From DATIGJ01 sp035644155 (lineage in GTDB: Bacteria; Patescibacteriota; Microgenomatia; Levybacterales; UBA12049): a DNA stretch of 9,850 bases. The DNA is taken from the NCBI GenBank assembly GCA_035644155.1, contig DASQPC010000096.1:1-9850 (forward strand). The letters are read 5' to 3'. Below are positions 1 through 5,947 of this stretch, in pieces (the stretch's first letter is position 1; the number at the start of each line of letters is the position of its first letter). A model generated the notes under the pieces. That model searched no databases and was not told the DNA's origin. It was given only the letters and a program-made list of their open reading frames with translations. The translations under genes were made by a program, and so were the position numbers.

Positions 1-1
1 G

Positions 2-664
2 CTTTTAAAAAACCCTTATCGTCGTTTGGAGCATATAAGCGGCTTGCGTGAATTCTATACTATTGCATCTGATTTGATTAACGAGCAAAGATGGCCTGAA
101 CCTCTTGCTACACCAACTCCTCAAGTCCTTCAAATAGGAACCGCCGGCTATCTGACGTCTGAGACGTTTGTTACTTTTGTGCATGAGAAGAACCGTCAAG
201 CACGTGTCTATATCTCAGATTTATCAGAGAAACCTCTTGCAGATTGTAGAACGCATGGATTAGAACAATCAAATGTTATGATAATGCAAGCAGATACAAC
301 TCACTTTCAGTTTCCGCCTAATTTCTTTGATTTAATAGAAACAGATGCCTTGCTCCAATTTTTACCTCCAGCAGAAAAACAGCAAGCAATCAAAGAATGG
401 TTTCGCGTTCTTAAACCAGGAGGAGTGGCAACAACAAGAGATTGGTTTATACCTAATCGTTCAACGCCTGGTGAATTGGAAGCATATGAAAAACGCCGTC
501 ATATCGTTAAAGAACAATTCGGAGTACTTCCTGAAAAAACAACCACAGAGGAAATATTTCACTTATTGAAGACTGCTGGATTTTCTCTAACAGTCAAACA
601 AGATTCATCTCTTGAGCCTGGAAAATTTTTCTTGCATATTGCTGCTCGCAAACCGGAAAAATAA
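2..664 (+). CDS. Class I SAM-dependent methyltransferase, 5' end cut by window edge
   Basis: Probable S-adenosylmethionine-dependent methyltransferase with a Rossmann fold; the substrate cannot be told. The frame is open to the left edge, giving 220 visible residues. The TTG at 26 that could be taken as a start is probably an internal Leu, because the residues before it (LLKNPYRR) read as protein. Visible motifs are a motif I region VLQIGTAG (about residues 42-49), an acidic strand end YISDLSEKPL, the ADTTHF / FFDLIETDALLQFL region typical of motif IV, and the post-motif FRVLKPGG that is very characteristic of the fold. Motif I is degenerate (GTAG rather than GxGxG), yet the rest of the fold looks intact. 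The gene ends TAA three bases before the pnp stop on the other strand, so the two are tightly convergent. Family assignment is fairly sure, function is not. Confidence 0.75.
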   Translation, partial: LLKNPYRRLEHISGLREFYTIASDLINEQRWPEPLATPTPQVLQIGTAGYLTSETFVTFVHEKNRQARVYISDLSEKPLADCRTHGLEQSNVMIMQADTTHFQFPPNFFDLIETDALLQFLPPAEKQQAIKEWFRVLKPGGVATTRDWFIPNRSTPGELEAYEKRRHIVKEQFGVLPEKTTTEEIFHLLKTAGFSLTVKQDSSLEPGKFFLHIAARKPEK

Positions 665-667
665 AAG

Positions 668-2998
668 TTATCTACTGAAGCGTTTTTTGGGGCCGCCAAA
701 TCTGCTTTTTCTTGTTTGGCTGTTTTCTCGTCTAAATTGTTGTGCCAAAGGATGTTCGCTTCGGGGACGTGGACTTCGGTCAAAATTTCTTGGTCCACGA
801 TTTTCATAACTACCTTGCTCGCGTGGTCTATCAAAACCACCTTCCCGTGGTTCTCTTGGTTCTCGAGGTTGTTCGTCATCGCCGCCGCCATTGTCATCCA
901 AAAGCATCGTCAAATTAATTCTTCCTTGTGAATCTTTTTCTTCAACTTTAACTGTTACGGTATCGCCAATTGCCACAACTTCATTTGGATCTTTGACAAA
1001 ACCTCGCTTCATCTTTGAAACATGGACCATACCTTCTTTGCCTGGAAGATATTCAACAAAAGCACCAAAAGGAAGAATTCTCTTAACCGTTCCTTCAAAG
1101 GTTTCACCTGGTGTCACGTCTCGCGTCATACCACTGACCCAATCAACTGCACTCTTTACTGATTCTTCAGCAACACCTGAGATAGTAACAGTTCCATCGT
1201 CATCAATATCAACTTGCGCTCCTGTTTGGGCAATAATTGCTTTAATATTTTTACCACCAGGACCAATGACTTCGCCGATTTTGTCAACTGGGATTTGGAC
1301 AATTTCAATCTTTGGTGCGTATTCTGAAATTGTGCCTCGTGATTGTGGAAGCACTGCAAGCATTTTCTTTAGAATTTCCAAACGCGCAGTGCGTGCTCTT
1401 GCAAAAATTTCTTTGATCTGGGCATCAGTTAATCCTGGAATTTTCACATCAAGCTGAATTGCTGTAATGCCTTTTTCAGTTCCAGCAACTTTGAAATCCA
1501 TATCTCCTGAGAAATCTTCAAGCCCAATAATATCAGTAATCAATACATAATCTTTCTCATCCGACATCATGCCAATTGAAATACCTGCAACTGGCGCAAT
1601 AATTGGCACACCAGCATCCATCAACGCAAGCGTTGATCCACATGTTGATGCCATTGAACTTGAACCATTTTGTGAAAGTACTTCAGAAACAACCCGAATT
1701 GTGTAAGGGAAGGCTTCTTGTGAAGGAATAACTGCCTTGAGTGCTCGCTCTGCGAGTGCACCATGACCAATTTCTCGTCGGGAAACAAATCCCATTCGAC
1801 CAGCCTGACCAAATGAATATGGCAAACCAGAATAATGATGAATGTAGCGTTTGGTTTCTTCGCCTTCTGCTGATTCAATGAGTTGCTCCATGCGAGGTGA
1901 ACCAAGCGTCACAATACTCATTGCCTGCGTAATTCCTCGTTGAAAAAGTGCTGATCCATGTGTGCGAGGAAGAATACTGACTTGGCCAGTAATCTCACGA
2001 ATTTCATCAACTTTTCGGCCATCAGGACGTTTTTTCTTGCCAATAATATCTATCTTAATCATCTTAAACATTACATATTCAATTGCTTTGAGCAAAATCT
2101 TTTTGTCAATTTCTGCTTGAGGATCTTTCATCTTCATCTCTTCATAGATTTTCTCAAGAAGCTCTGGTCCTTCTTTGGCGCCACTTTCTTTGGAAGCACG
2201 AGAGGTAATAAGATTTGCGATCTCGTCTTTGTAGGATTTTTCAATAACATTGATCGCATCAGTCAATGATGGATCTTGTGGAACAGGAAGTTTGGTCTGT
2301 CCTGCTTTTTTAACAAACTCTTCAATACCTGCGAGGACTTTTCTGGTCTCGATGTGTGCTTGTTCGATTGCACTCATGACCACATCTTCTGGAACTTGCA
2401 AAGCACCTGATTCGATCATAACTGTCTTATCTGTACTCTGTGAAACAACAATATCAAGTGTTGAAATGAGGGATTCACTCGCTGTTGGATTAACAATATA
2501 GCCAACTTCACGACCTTCGCCAGCTTCTGCATAGCCCATACGAATTGCGCCAATTGGGCCATTCCAAGGAATCCGTGAAATTGCTAAAGCTGCTGAGACT
2601 GCATTGAGTGCAAGAATATCTGGTTCATTTTCTCCATCAACTGAGAGAACCGTGACAATAACTTGGACTTCGTGTTTGAAAGCTTTGGGGAAGAGTGGAC
2701 GGATTGATCTATCAATCAGACGAGCTGATAAAATTGCATCATCAGATGGACGACCTTCTCGTTTGACCCAGCGACTTCCTTTGATTTTACCACCTGCATA
2801 CAGCCGTTCGATATATTCAACGCTGAGTGGAAAGTAATCAAGTTCTGTCTTACCGCCTTCGACAACCGTTACCAAGACAACGGTATCACCAAGACGAGCC
2901 AATACTGATGCTGTGGCTTGTGGCGCAAGAACCCCTGTTTCAAAGGTTAATGTTTTTCCTGCAAACTCTATATCTACTGAAGTTTTTTTATCATTCAT
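668..2998 (-). CDS. pnp: Polynucleotide phosphorylase (PNPase)
   Basis: 3'-to-5' exoribonuclease that uses phosphate to degrade RNA and release nucleoside diphosphates; a trimeric enzyme of RNA decay in the cytoplasm. The 776 residues show the full family layout: a first RNase PH domain with REGRPSDDAILSARLIDR at about 80-97, a helical linker (about 210-320), a second RNase PH domain with SALFQRGITQA (349-359), SQNGSSSMASTCG (442-454) and GDMDFKVAGT (498-507), then a KH domain with GPGGKNIK (579-586) and an S1 domain (about 621-700). D495 and D501 match the metal-binding Asp pair of the E. coli enzyme. In the RNA-contacting loop the usual FFRR is replaced by WVKR. After S1 comes a tail of about 75 residues rich in Arg, Pro, Gly and Glu with repeated REP triplets, probably disordered and RNA-binding. 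It lies downstream of rpsO as in many bacteria, but a promoter of its own is visible. No strong Shine-Dalgarno precedes the ATG. Confidence 0.98.
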   Translation of the reverse strand: MNDKKTSVDIEFAGKTLTFETGVLAPQATASVLARLGDTVVLVTVVEGGKTELDYFPLSVEYIERLYAGGKIKGSRWVKREGRPSDDAILSARLIDRSIRPLFPKAFKHEVQVIVTVLSVDGENEPDILALNAVSAALAISRIPWNGPIGAIRMGYAEAGEGREVGYIVNPTASESLISTLDIVVSQSTDKTVMIESGALQVPEDVVMSAIEQAHIETRKVLAGIEEFVKKAGQTKLPVPQDPSLTDAINVIEKSYKDEIANLITSRASKESGAKEGPELLEKIYEEMKMKDPQAEIDKKILLKAIEYVMFKMIKIDIIGKKKRPDGRKVDEIREITGQVSILPRTHGSALFQRGITQAMSIVTLGSPRMEQLIESAEGEETKRYIHHYSGLPYSFGQAGRMGFVSRREIGHGALAERALKAVIPSQEAFPYTIRVVSEVLSQNGSSSMASTCGSTLALMDAGVPIIAPVAGISIGMMSDEKDYVLITDIIGLEDFSGDMDFKVAGTEKGITAIQLDVKIPGLTDAQIKEIFARARTARLEILKKMLAVLPQSRGTISEYAPKIEIVQIPVDKIGEVIGPGGKNIKAIIAQTGAQVDIDDDGTVTISGVAEESVKSAVDWVSGMTRDVTPGETFEGTVKRILPFGAFVEYLPGKEGMVHVSKMKRGFVKDPNEVVAIGDTVTVKVEEKDSQGRINLTMLLDDNGGGDDEQPREPREPREGGFDRPREQGSYENRGPRNFDRSPRPRSEHPLAQQFRRENSQTRKSRFGGPKKRFSR

Positions 2999-3064
2999 TT
3001 ATTTATTTCTATCACGTTCTTTCTGCAAAGCGCGGATATTGTTATCAAGATCTCTGAAGAACAA
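2999..3064 (-). other. Possible 21-codon upstream reading frame in the pnp leader
   Basis: Within the predicted pnp leader a frame opening with TTG at 3064-3062 runs for 21 codons and ends with a TAA (3001-2999) that directly touches the pnp ATG, in the same frame. The product would start MFFRDLDNNIRALQ and end in a charged KERDRNK stretch, an amphipathic helix-like sequence. The segment is richer in G and C than the intergenic bases around it. There is no convincing Shine-Dalgarno before the TTG, so it may be chance; if translated, it would couple ribosomes into pnp. The same stretch can also fold weakly through TTGTT (3065-3061 region) and AACAA. Confidence 0.2.
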
Positions 3065-3083
3065 TTTCTGTCTTTCTTATTTT

Positions 3084-3112
3084 AAGATAGCAAAAAACTA
3101 TTAATCTTTCAA
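3084..3112 (-). promoter_or_regulatory. Predicted pnp promoter
   Basis: The minus strand reads TTGAAA (3112-3107; five of six bases match the -35 consensus), then exactly 17 bases, then TATCTT (3089-3084) preceded directly by TGC, an extended -10 element. Transcription would begin near 3077 and leave a leader of about 79 bases before the pnp ATG. The -35 box lies inside the last codons of rpsO, so pnp can be read both from here and by read-through from rpsO. Confidence 0.55.
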
Positions 3113-3370
3113 CCCAATCTTTTTCAAAATCTCAGATACACGTTTATCATCAACTTTTTTTAGGAAGTTAATAAGTCTTCGTCTCTTTGCGATCATTGAA
3201 AGTAATCCTCGTCGACTGTGTACATCATGTGCGTGAGCTTTCAGATGCTCTGCAAGACGGCTGATTCTTGAACTCAAAAGTGCAATTTGCACTTCTGGAC
3301 TTCCGGTATCACCTTTTGCGGTTTGAAACTCATTAATAATGTCTTGTTTTTGTATCGTTGATAACGGCAT
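3101..3370 (-). CDS. rpsO: 30S ribosomal protein S15
   Basis: Primary rRNA-binding protein of the small subunit, which binds the central domain of 16S rRNA and begins assembly of the platform. The 89 residues equal the usual length of bacterial S15. The family signatures are all present: DTGSPEVQIALL (about 21-32), HDVHSRRGLL (about 48-57) and the basic KRRRLINFLKK (about 62-72). The ATG at 3370 has no Shine-Dalgarno because a -10 box lies only seven bases upstream, so the message is predicted to be leaderless. It lies 102 bp upstream of pnp, the classic rpsO-pnp arrangement, and is divergent from the membrane protein gene at 3555. Confidence 0.98.
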   Translation of the reverse strand: MPLSTIQKQDIINEFQTAKGDTGSPEVQIALLSSRISRLAEHLKAHAHDVHSRRGLLSMIAKRRRLINFLKKVDDKRVSEILKKIGLKD

Positions 3371-3372
3371 AG

Positions 3373-3387
3373 ATGCTATTATAGCAT
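3373..3387. repeat. Perfect 15-bp palindrome over the rpsO -10 box
   Basis: ATGCTAT and ATAGCAT are exact inverted copies around a single central base (3380). The palindrome contains the complete extended -10 element of the rpsO promoter. It could be an operator for a dimeric repressor, or simply result from a symmetric -10 sequence. Confidence 0.45.
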
Positions 3388-3406
3388 TTTGGTGAATCTA
3401 TCACAA
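3378..3406 (-). promoter_or_regulatory. rpsO promoter with extended -10, giving a leaderless transcript
   Basis: The minus strand has TTGTGA (3406-3401), a 17-base spacer and a consensus TATAAT (3383-3378) preceded directly by TGC. The predicted start point is about 3371, one base before the ATG at 3370. The -35 box and spacer also hold a small inverted repeat, GTGA-N5-TCAC, which looks like a half-conserved CRP/FNR-type site; that resemblance may be fortuitous. Confidence 0.75.
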
Positions 3407-3480
3407 GTGGTAGGGAGTGGGACAATACAATGGTCTTACAGTAATCTTCTCTCAAACATTTTTTGCAAATTTTGATACTG

Positions 3481-3509
3481 TTGACGTGTCTGATGAACTC
3501 TGTTAGTAT
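3481..3509 (+). promoter_or_regulatory. Predicted promoter of the small membrane protein gene
   Basis: TTGACG (3481-3486, five of six matches) is followed after 17 bases by TAGTAT (3504-3509), preceded directly by TGT as an extended -10. An overlapping TATAAA at 3507-3512 fits less well because its spacer would be 20 bases. The start point would be near 3516, leaving a leader of about 39 bases. The 184-bp gap 3371-3554 otherwise holds only this promoter and the divergent rpsO promoter. Confidence 0.55.
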
Positions 3510-3517
3510 AAAAAGAT

Positions 3518-3547
3518 AAGGTGGCGAACCTGATCAACCTTTTAGGT
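3518..3547 (+). promoter_or_regulatory. Foldable leader overlapping the Shine-Dalgarno
   Basis: The leader carries two copies of AGGT (3519-3522 and 3544-3547) and two of ACCT (3528-3531 and 3537-3540). The second AGGT is the Shine-Dalgarno of the gene at 3555 and can pair with the adjacent ACCT across a three-base loop. The first AGGT can pair with either ACCT copy. Mutually exclusive hairpins are possible, but the stems are only four to five base pairs long. Confidence 0.25.
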
Positions 3548-3554
3548 AGAAATT

Positions 3555-3929
3555 ATGAGAGGAATTATTGCTGTTATCATAGGTTATCTTATTTTTGCTG
3601 TTTCTGCTGTGCTACTTTTTCAATTTTCGGGTAGAAATATTCACAGTAGCGTAGAAGGAAGCTTTATGCTAATAACTATCATTTATGGGATTATATTTGC
3701 AACAGTTGGTGGCTATACTACTGCGTTTATTGCTAAACATTCACCATTGAAATACGCTAAAGCTTTGGCAATCTTAATGGGAAGTCTTGCCCTCATTTCT
3801 TTACTTAGCCAACTAGGAAAGGTTGATCCATGGTCACAACTAGCTGCTCTTTTCTTTATGACACCTGCGGCTTTTTTAGGCGGATTGATTCGAGCAAAAC
3901 AAATGAGGAATGGAAAGCTCCATAAATAA
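3555..3929 (+). CDS. Small four-helix integral membrane protein, function unknown
   Basis: A 124-residue protein dominated by four hydrophobic segments at about residues 3-24, 37-60, 69-88 and 93-113, with short charged connections and a basic C terminus (RAKQMRNGKLHK). It should lie in the cytoplasmic membrane with four crossings. No catalytic motif or cleavable signal peptide is visible. The ATG at 3555 is chosen because AGG at 3544-3546 is a suitably spaced Shine-Dalgarno and a promoter lies upstream. It is the only complete gene here on the plus strand, inserted between rpsO and the nusA-infB block, and ends 19 bp from the convergent DUF3052 gene. I do not recognise a named family. Confidence 0.8.
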   Translation: MRGIIAVIIGYLIFAVSAVLLFQFSGRNIHSSVEGSFMLITIIYGIIFATVGGYTTAFIAKHSPLKYAKALAILMGSLALISLLSQLGKVDPWSQLAALFFMTPAAFLGGLIRAKQMRNGKLHK

Positions 3930-3948
3930 GTTTGATAAATCTTCTAAA

Positions 3949-4317
3949 CTACTCTTTCTTAAAACGCATAGCAGACCATGTATCATTGAAAGAAACGAGA
4001 GAAACCCCCGTCAGTTGATATTGTTCCAGTAATTTGTGTAAAATGTCTCTATTCAAGTCTGTTTGTAATGCTTTCCCCTTAGGATAGGCAATCCATAAGA
4101 GGCCATTGTCTCTTAGCGCTTCTTTTAACCTTTTTACTTCTTTCTCTAATTCTCCTTTTTTGGTATAAAATGCCAAAATGAAATGATACGTTCCTTTCAA
4201 TGCATCATCAGCTTGAGTTTCTGTATTTAATTCAGATTGTAAATCTTGTGGACTATGAACTATCGCAAGGGAATAATCTGATTTGTAGAACATTTTTTCT
4301 AAAAGTGTTTTTGCCAT
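3949..4317 (-). CDS. DUF3052-family protein
   Basis: A 122-residue protein. Its second half matches what I know of the DUF3052 family: an ILAFYTKKGELEKEV strand-helix unit, then LLWIAYPKGKA (the family's 'LW..WPK' element), a TDLNRD turn, and a C-terminal VSFNDTWSAMRFKK carrying the hallmark 'WSA/G' ending. The family's biochemical role is unknown. The start is placed at the ATG at 4317 (MAKTLLEKMF). The frame stays open to 4458, but that extension would run over the promoter and the 3' end of the next gene. A predicted -10 box lies 13 bases upstream, implying a very short leader. It is the last gene of the minus-strand block and probably has its own transcript. Confidence 0.75.
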   Translation of the reverse strand: MAKTLLEKMFYKSDYSLAIVHSPQDLQSELNTETQADDALKGTYHFILAFYTKKGELEKEVKRLKEALRDNGLLWIAYPKGKALQTDLNRDILHKLLEQYQLTGVSLVSFNDTWSAMRFKKE

Positions 4318-4330
4318 ATCGCTAAAATTT

Positions 4331-4359
4331 AGTATAGCAGACGTGCTAAAATAAATACA
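4331..4359 (-). promoter_or_regulatory. Predicted promoter of the DUF3052 gene
   Basis: The minus strand has TATACT (4336-4331) preceded by TGC, an extended -10 like those of rpsO and nusA. The -35 position (4359-4354) is poor, which is usual for extended -10 promoters. The start point would be near 4325, about 8 bases before the ATG. An inverted repeat TAGCA-gacg-TGCTA (4335-4348) overlaps the -10 box. Confidence 0.5.
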
Positions 4360-4375
4360 GCTATCGTTTATTTTA
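4347..4375. repeat. A/T-only inverted repeat between the unknown gene and the DUF3052 gene
   Basis: TAAAATAAA (4347-4355) and TTTATTTTA (4367-4375) are exact nine-base inverted copies around an 11-base loop. The repeat begins just after the stop of the upstream gene and covers the -35 region of the DUF3052 promoter. With only A-T pairs it would be a weak terminator for the upstream transcript; an operator role is equally possible. Confidence 0.3.
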
Positions 4376-4381
4376 AAATAC

Positions 4382-4969
4382 TTACTTTTTGGGAGAAACA
4401 ACGAGCACAGCCGTTTTCCCTTCATGAGCTCCGGGAACAAAAGGGATTCCTCCGTCACTCTTCATTACTAATCTTCCATCCACCTTATCAATATGTGCGA
4501 TATGGGGGGTTCCATCAATACGACATACAGCAGCAACTTTTTGACCGCTGTTGATCATTTCCTCTATCTCATTTACTGTTTTAAAAGCATTTCGTATATC
4601 TGCTTTTCGTAATGCACTACCAAGCGGTGTATCATGTGCTGCAACTTGTCTTCGAAAATCCGTCAGGAACAAATTATTATCGACATACGTCTTGGCAGCA
4701 GCATATCTTTGCTGATCAGAAGCTTCAGAAGGTAAATGGTCTACTAAATCTTGTAAAGATCTCCCGCTTTCACTTCTTCTTATTTCACTAAGCCGCAAGT
4801 CCCATTCTTGATCGGTTGCTCTGACGCCAAGGAGTGATTCCAATGTTCGTACACCACAACCGCTCTCTTCCATTTCTCGTCTTCGCTGAGCGCCTTCTAC
4901 ATCTACTCCCCGAGCCCGCATAATATCTTGAAAAGATTGTGGCCCCTGAGGTTTAGTTTCTATTCCCAT
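4382..4969 (-). CDS. Hypothetical protein, 195 residues, no recognised family
   Basis: I do not recognise this protein. It is soluble-looking, with no hydrophobic segment or signal peptide. About residues 1-140 are mostly helical and rich in Arg, Glu and Asp, with runs such as RRREMEESG and LSEIRRSESGRSLQDL. About residues 140-195 look like a small beta-rich domain (KVAAVCRIDG, HIAHIDKVDGRLVMKSDGG, KTAVLVVSPKK). Only two Cys residues occur and there is no metal-binding pattern. The start is well supported: AGAAGG (4980-4975) lies five bases before the ATG, and the gene begins 17 bp after the DHH-like gene, so the two should be cotranscribed. In the classical gene order this place is held by rbfA or truB, but no RbfA- or TruB-like motif is seen. 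It has more Arg and Gly than its neighbours. Confidence 0.75.
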   Translation of the reverse strand: MGIETKPQGPQSFQDIMRARGVDVEGAQRRREMEESGCGVRTLESLLGVRATDQEWDLRLSEIRRSESGRSLQDLVDHLPSEASDQQRYAAAKTYVDNNLFLTDFRRQVAAHDTPLGSALRKADIRNAFKTVNEIEEMINSGQKVAAVCRIDGTPHIAHIDKVDGRLVMKSDGGIPFVPGAHEGKTAVLVVSPKK

Positions 4970-4974
4970 AGATA

Positions 4975-4980
4975 CCTTCT
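4975..4980 (-). promoter_or_regulatory. Shine-Dalgarno site of the unknown 195-residue gene
   Basis: AGAAGG on the minus strand, five bases before the ATG at 4969. It is the clearest ribosome binding site in the window and fixes this start, in contrast to the predicted leaderless starts of nusA and rpsO. Confidence 0.6.
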
Positions 4981-4986
4981 ATTTTA

Positions 4987-5919
4987 TCAGACATTTGAAG
5001 ATCCTTTGTAGACTTTTGGCGTGAGCCAATCAAGTGGGGCTTTATCCTCATCTATTTTTGGCTGTGGTTTTTCTTCTTCCTCAAAACGAGGTGTTCTTTG
5101 TGGCAAGCGCTCTTCAACGCCTTGGCTATCTTGCACGTGTTTTGATTCAAGCGGTTTTGGCGTAAATTGAGATGCTTCTTGTCTTGTTTCTCGTGGACGA
5201 GTTGCGCCTTTTCTCATAAGAAAACCTGCAACTTCAAAAGCAAGCGATGATGTCTGAGGACTTTGGAAATTCTGTGTTGCGCTAACAATACCACTGAATA
5301 AATTCTGAGCACTATCTTGATCAACAGGAAGCCCCAGCGCTAATAACAAATCTCCTATTTGTTCACTCAATGATGAAGCCTGTGGGGTAACAAGCACAAT
5401 ATCACCAAAATTTTGATTTTCTGATTTGTTATCGATATTGATAATCATTGCTTCTTTTAACTTATCACCACTTAAGAGTTCTCCCAATTCAGAAAGTCGT
5501 GGTGTACCAATAACAAAAAGCAGATCAACTGTACCGCTGCCACGAATGTAACGAACATCTCGCTCATCAAAAGAAAGACCGTTTGCGCCTGCTTTGACAA
5601 TAATATTGAGAAATTCATTCTCAAGGGTGTAGGAAACCTTTTCAATTTCTCCCTCAACATACGGGAAAGAAACAACAAGATCACCCGCGTCGCCACCAAG
5701 ATTAGTTTGTACTTTATCAATTCCAACAAGCGATGAAACTTCAACAAGAGGATTTTCAGGTGTTGCGACAGTTGTTTTTTTATTAACTTGATTAAGTGAA
5801 AGATATAAAGAAAGCGCGGCAGCCATTTGATCAAGTGTTGGATTTTGGCCAACAACGATACCGATATTGTTACTTTTTGCCAATGCGTCTTTTATTTTTG
5901 GAAGTATTGAATTGTCCAT
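4987..5919 (-). CDS. DHH-phosphoesterase-fold protein with degenerate active site (NrnA-like position)
   Basis: The 310 residues keep the skeleton of a DHH-family phosphoesterase such as NrnA (nanoRNase / pAp phosphatase), but the metal ligands are mostly gone. NPTLDQMAAALSLYL (26-40) stands where NPDgDAigS is expected. VDLLFVIGTP (131-140) stands for the 'vvDt' strand. NIDNKSENQNFGD (161-173) replaces NIDHH..N..FGd. ASSLSEQ (181-187) and GIVSATQNF (210-218) replace assTsE and GI.tDT..F. So motif I keeps one Asp, DHH is DNK, and the last Asp is Ala. About 60 residues are inserted between motif I and motif II. Residues 240-310 form a charged, Pro/Glu/Gln-rich, probably disordered tail in place of a clear DHHA1 domain. 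AAGG (5930-5927) precedes the ATG by seven bases. It follows infB by 28 bp, the place nrnA occupies in other bacteria. It ends with tandem TGA-TAA stops. Probably a non-catalytic or altered relative, perhaps RNA- or nucleotide-binding. Confidence 0.65.
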   Translation of the reverse strand: MDNSILPKIKDALAKSNNIGIVVGQNPTLDQMAAALSLYLSLNQVNKKTTVATPENPLVEVSSLVGIDKVQTNLGGDAGDLVVSFPYVEGEIEKVSYTLENEFLNIIVKAGANGLSFDERDVRYIRGSGTVDLLFVIGTPRLSELGELLSGDKLKEAMIINIDNKSENQNFGDIVLVTPQASSLSEQIGDLLLALGLPVDQDSAQNLFSGIVSATQNFQSPQTSSLAFEVAGFLMRKGATRPRETRQEASQFTPKPLESKHVQDSQGVEERLPQRTPRFEEEEKPQPKIDEDKAPLDWLTPKVYKGSSNV

Positions 5920-5932
5920 GAAATAGCCTTAA

Positions 5933-5947
5933 TTCTGCTTTGCAGAA
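5933..5947 (-). other. Short perfect hairpin between infB and the DHH-like gene
   Basis: TTCTGC and GCAGAA are exact six-base inverted copies around a three-base loop, starting right after the infB TAG stop and ending just before the Shine-Dalgarno of the next gene. No T-run follows, so it is not a terminator. It could protect the infB message end or influence access to the downstream start. Confidence 0.35.

Noticed and set aside
26..28. TTG at 26 as the methyltransferase start
   Set aside because: The frame stays open to the window edge with protein-like codons, and no ribosome binding site precedes the TTG.
686..720. Possible terminator for the methyltransferase (TTTGG-N5-CCAAA followed by a T-rich stretch, and GCCAAA...TTTGGC)
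   Set aside because: Stems are only five to six base pairs, the T-run is interrupted, and the bases are the pnp coding end.
891..1457. A 188-codon open frame on the plus strand opposite pnp
   Set aside because: It lies wholly antisense to well-conserved pnp codons, has no known motif, and mirrors the pnp codon pattern.
3929..3950. AGTTT...AAACT inverted repeat between the convergent membrane and DUF3052 genes as a bidirectional terminator
   Set aside because: A five-pair A/T-rich stem with a 12-base loop is too weak to call.
4318..4458. N-terminal extension of the DUF3052 frame beginning at 4458
   Set aside because: It would overlap 77 bases of the upstream gene and the promoter/inverted-repeat region, and its residues do not resemble the family. 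The ATG at 4317 fits better.
4981..4986. TAAAAT preceded by TGA as a promoter of the unknown 195-residue gene
   Set aside because: There is no -35-like sequence at 17 bp, the predicted start point would remove the good Shine-Dalgarno site, and the gene is only 17 bp from its upstream neighbour.
4984..4989. Tandem TGA-TAA at the end of the DHH-like gene as a sign of TGA recoding (code 25)
   Set aside because: The long conserved genes, such as the 776-codon pnp, have no in-frame TGA where Gly is expected. With TGA read as Gly these frames would be broken, so the standard code holds.
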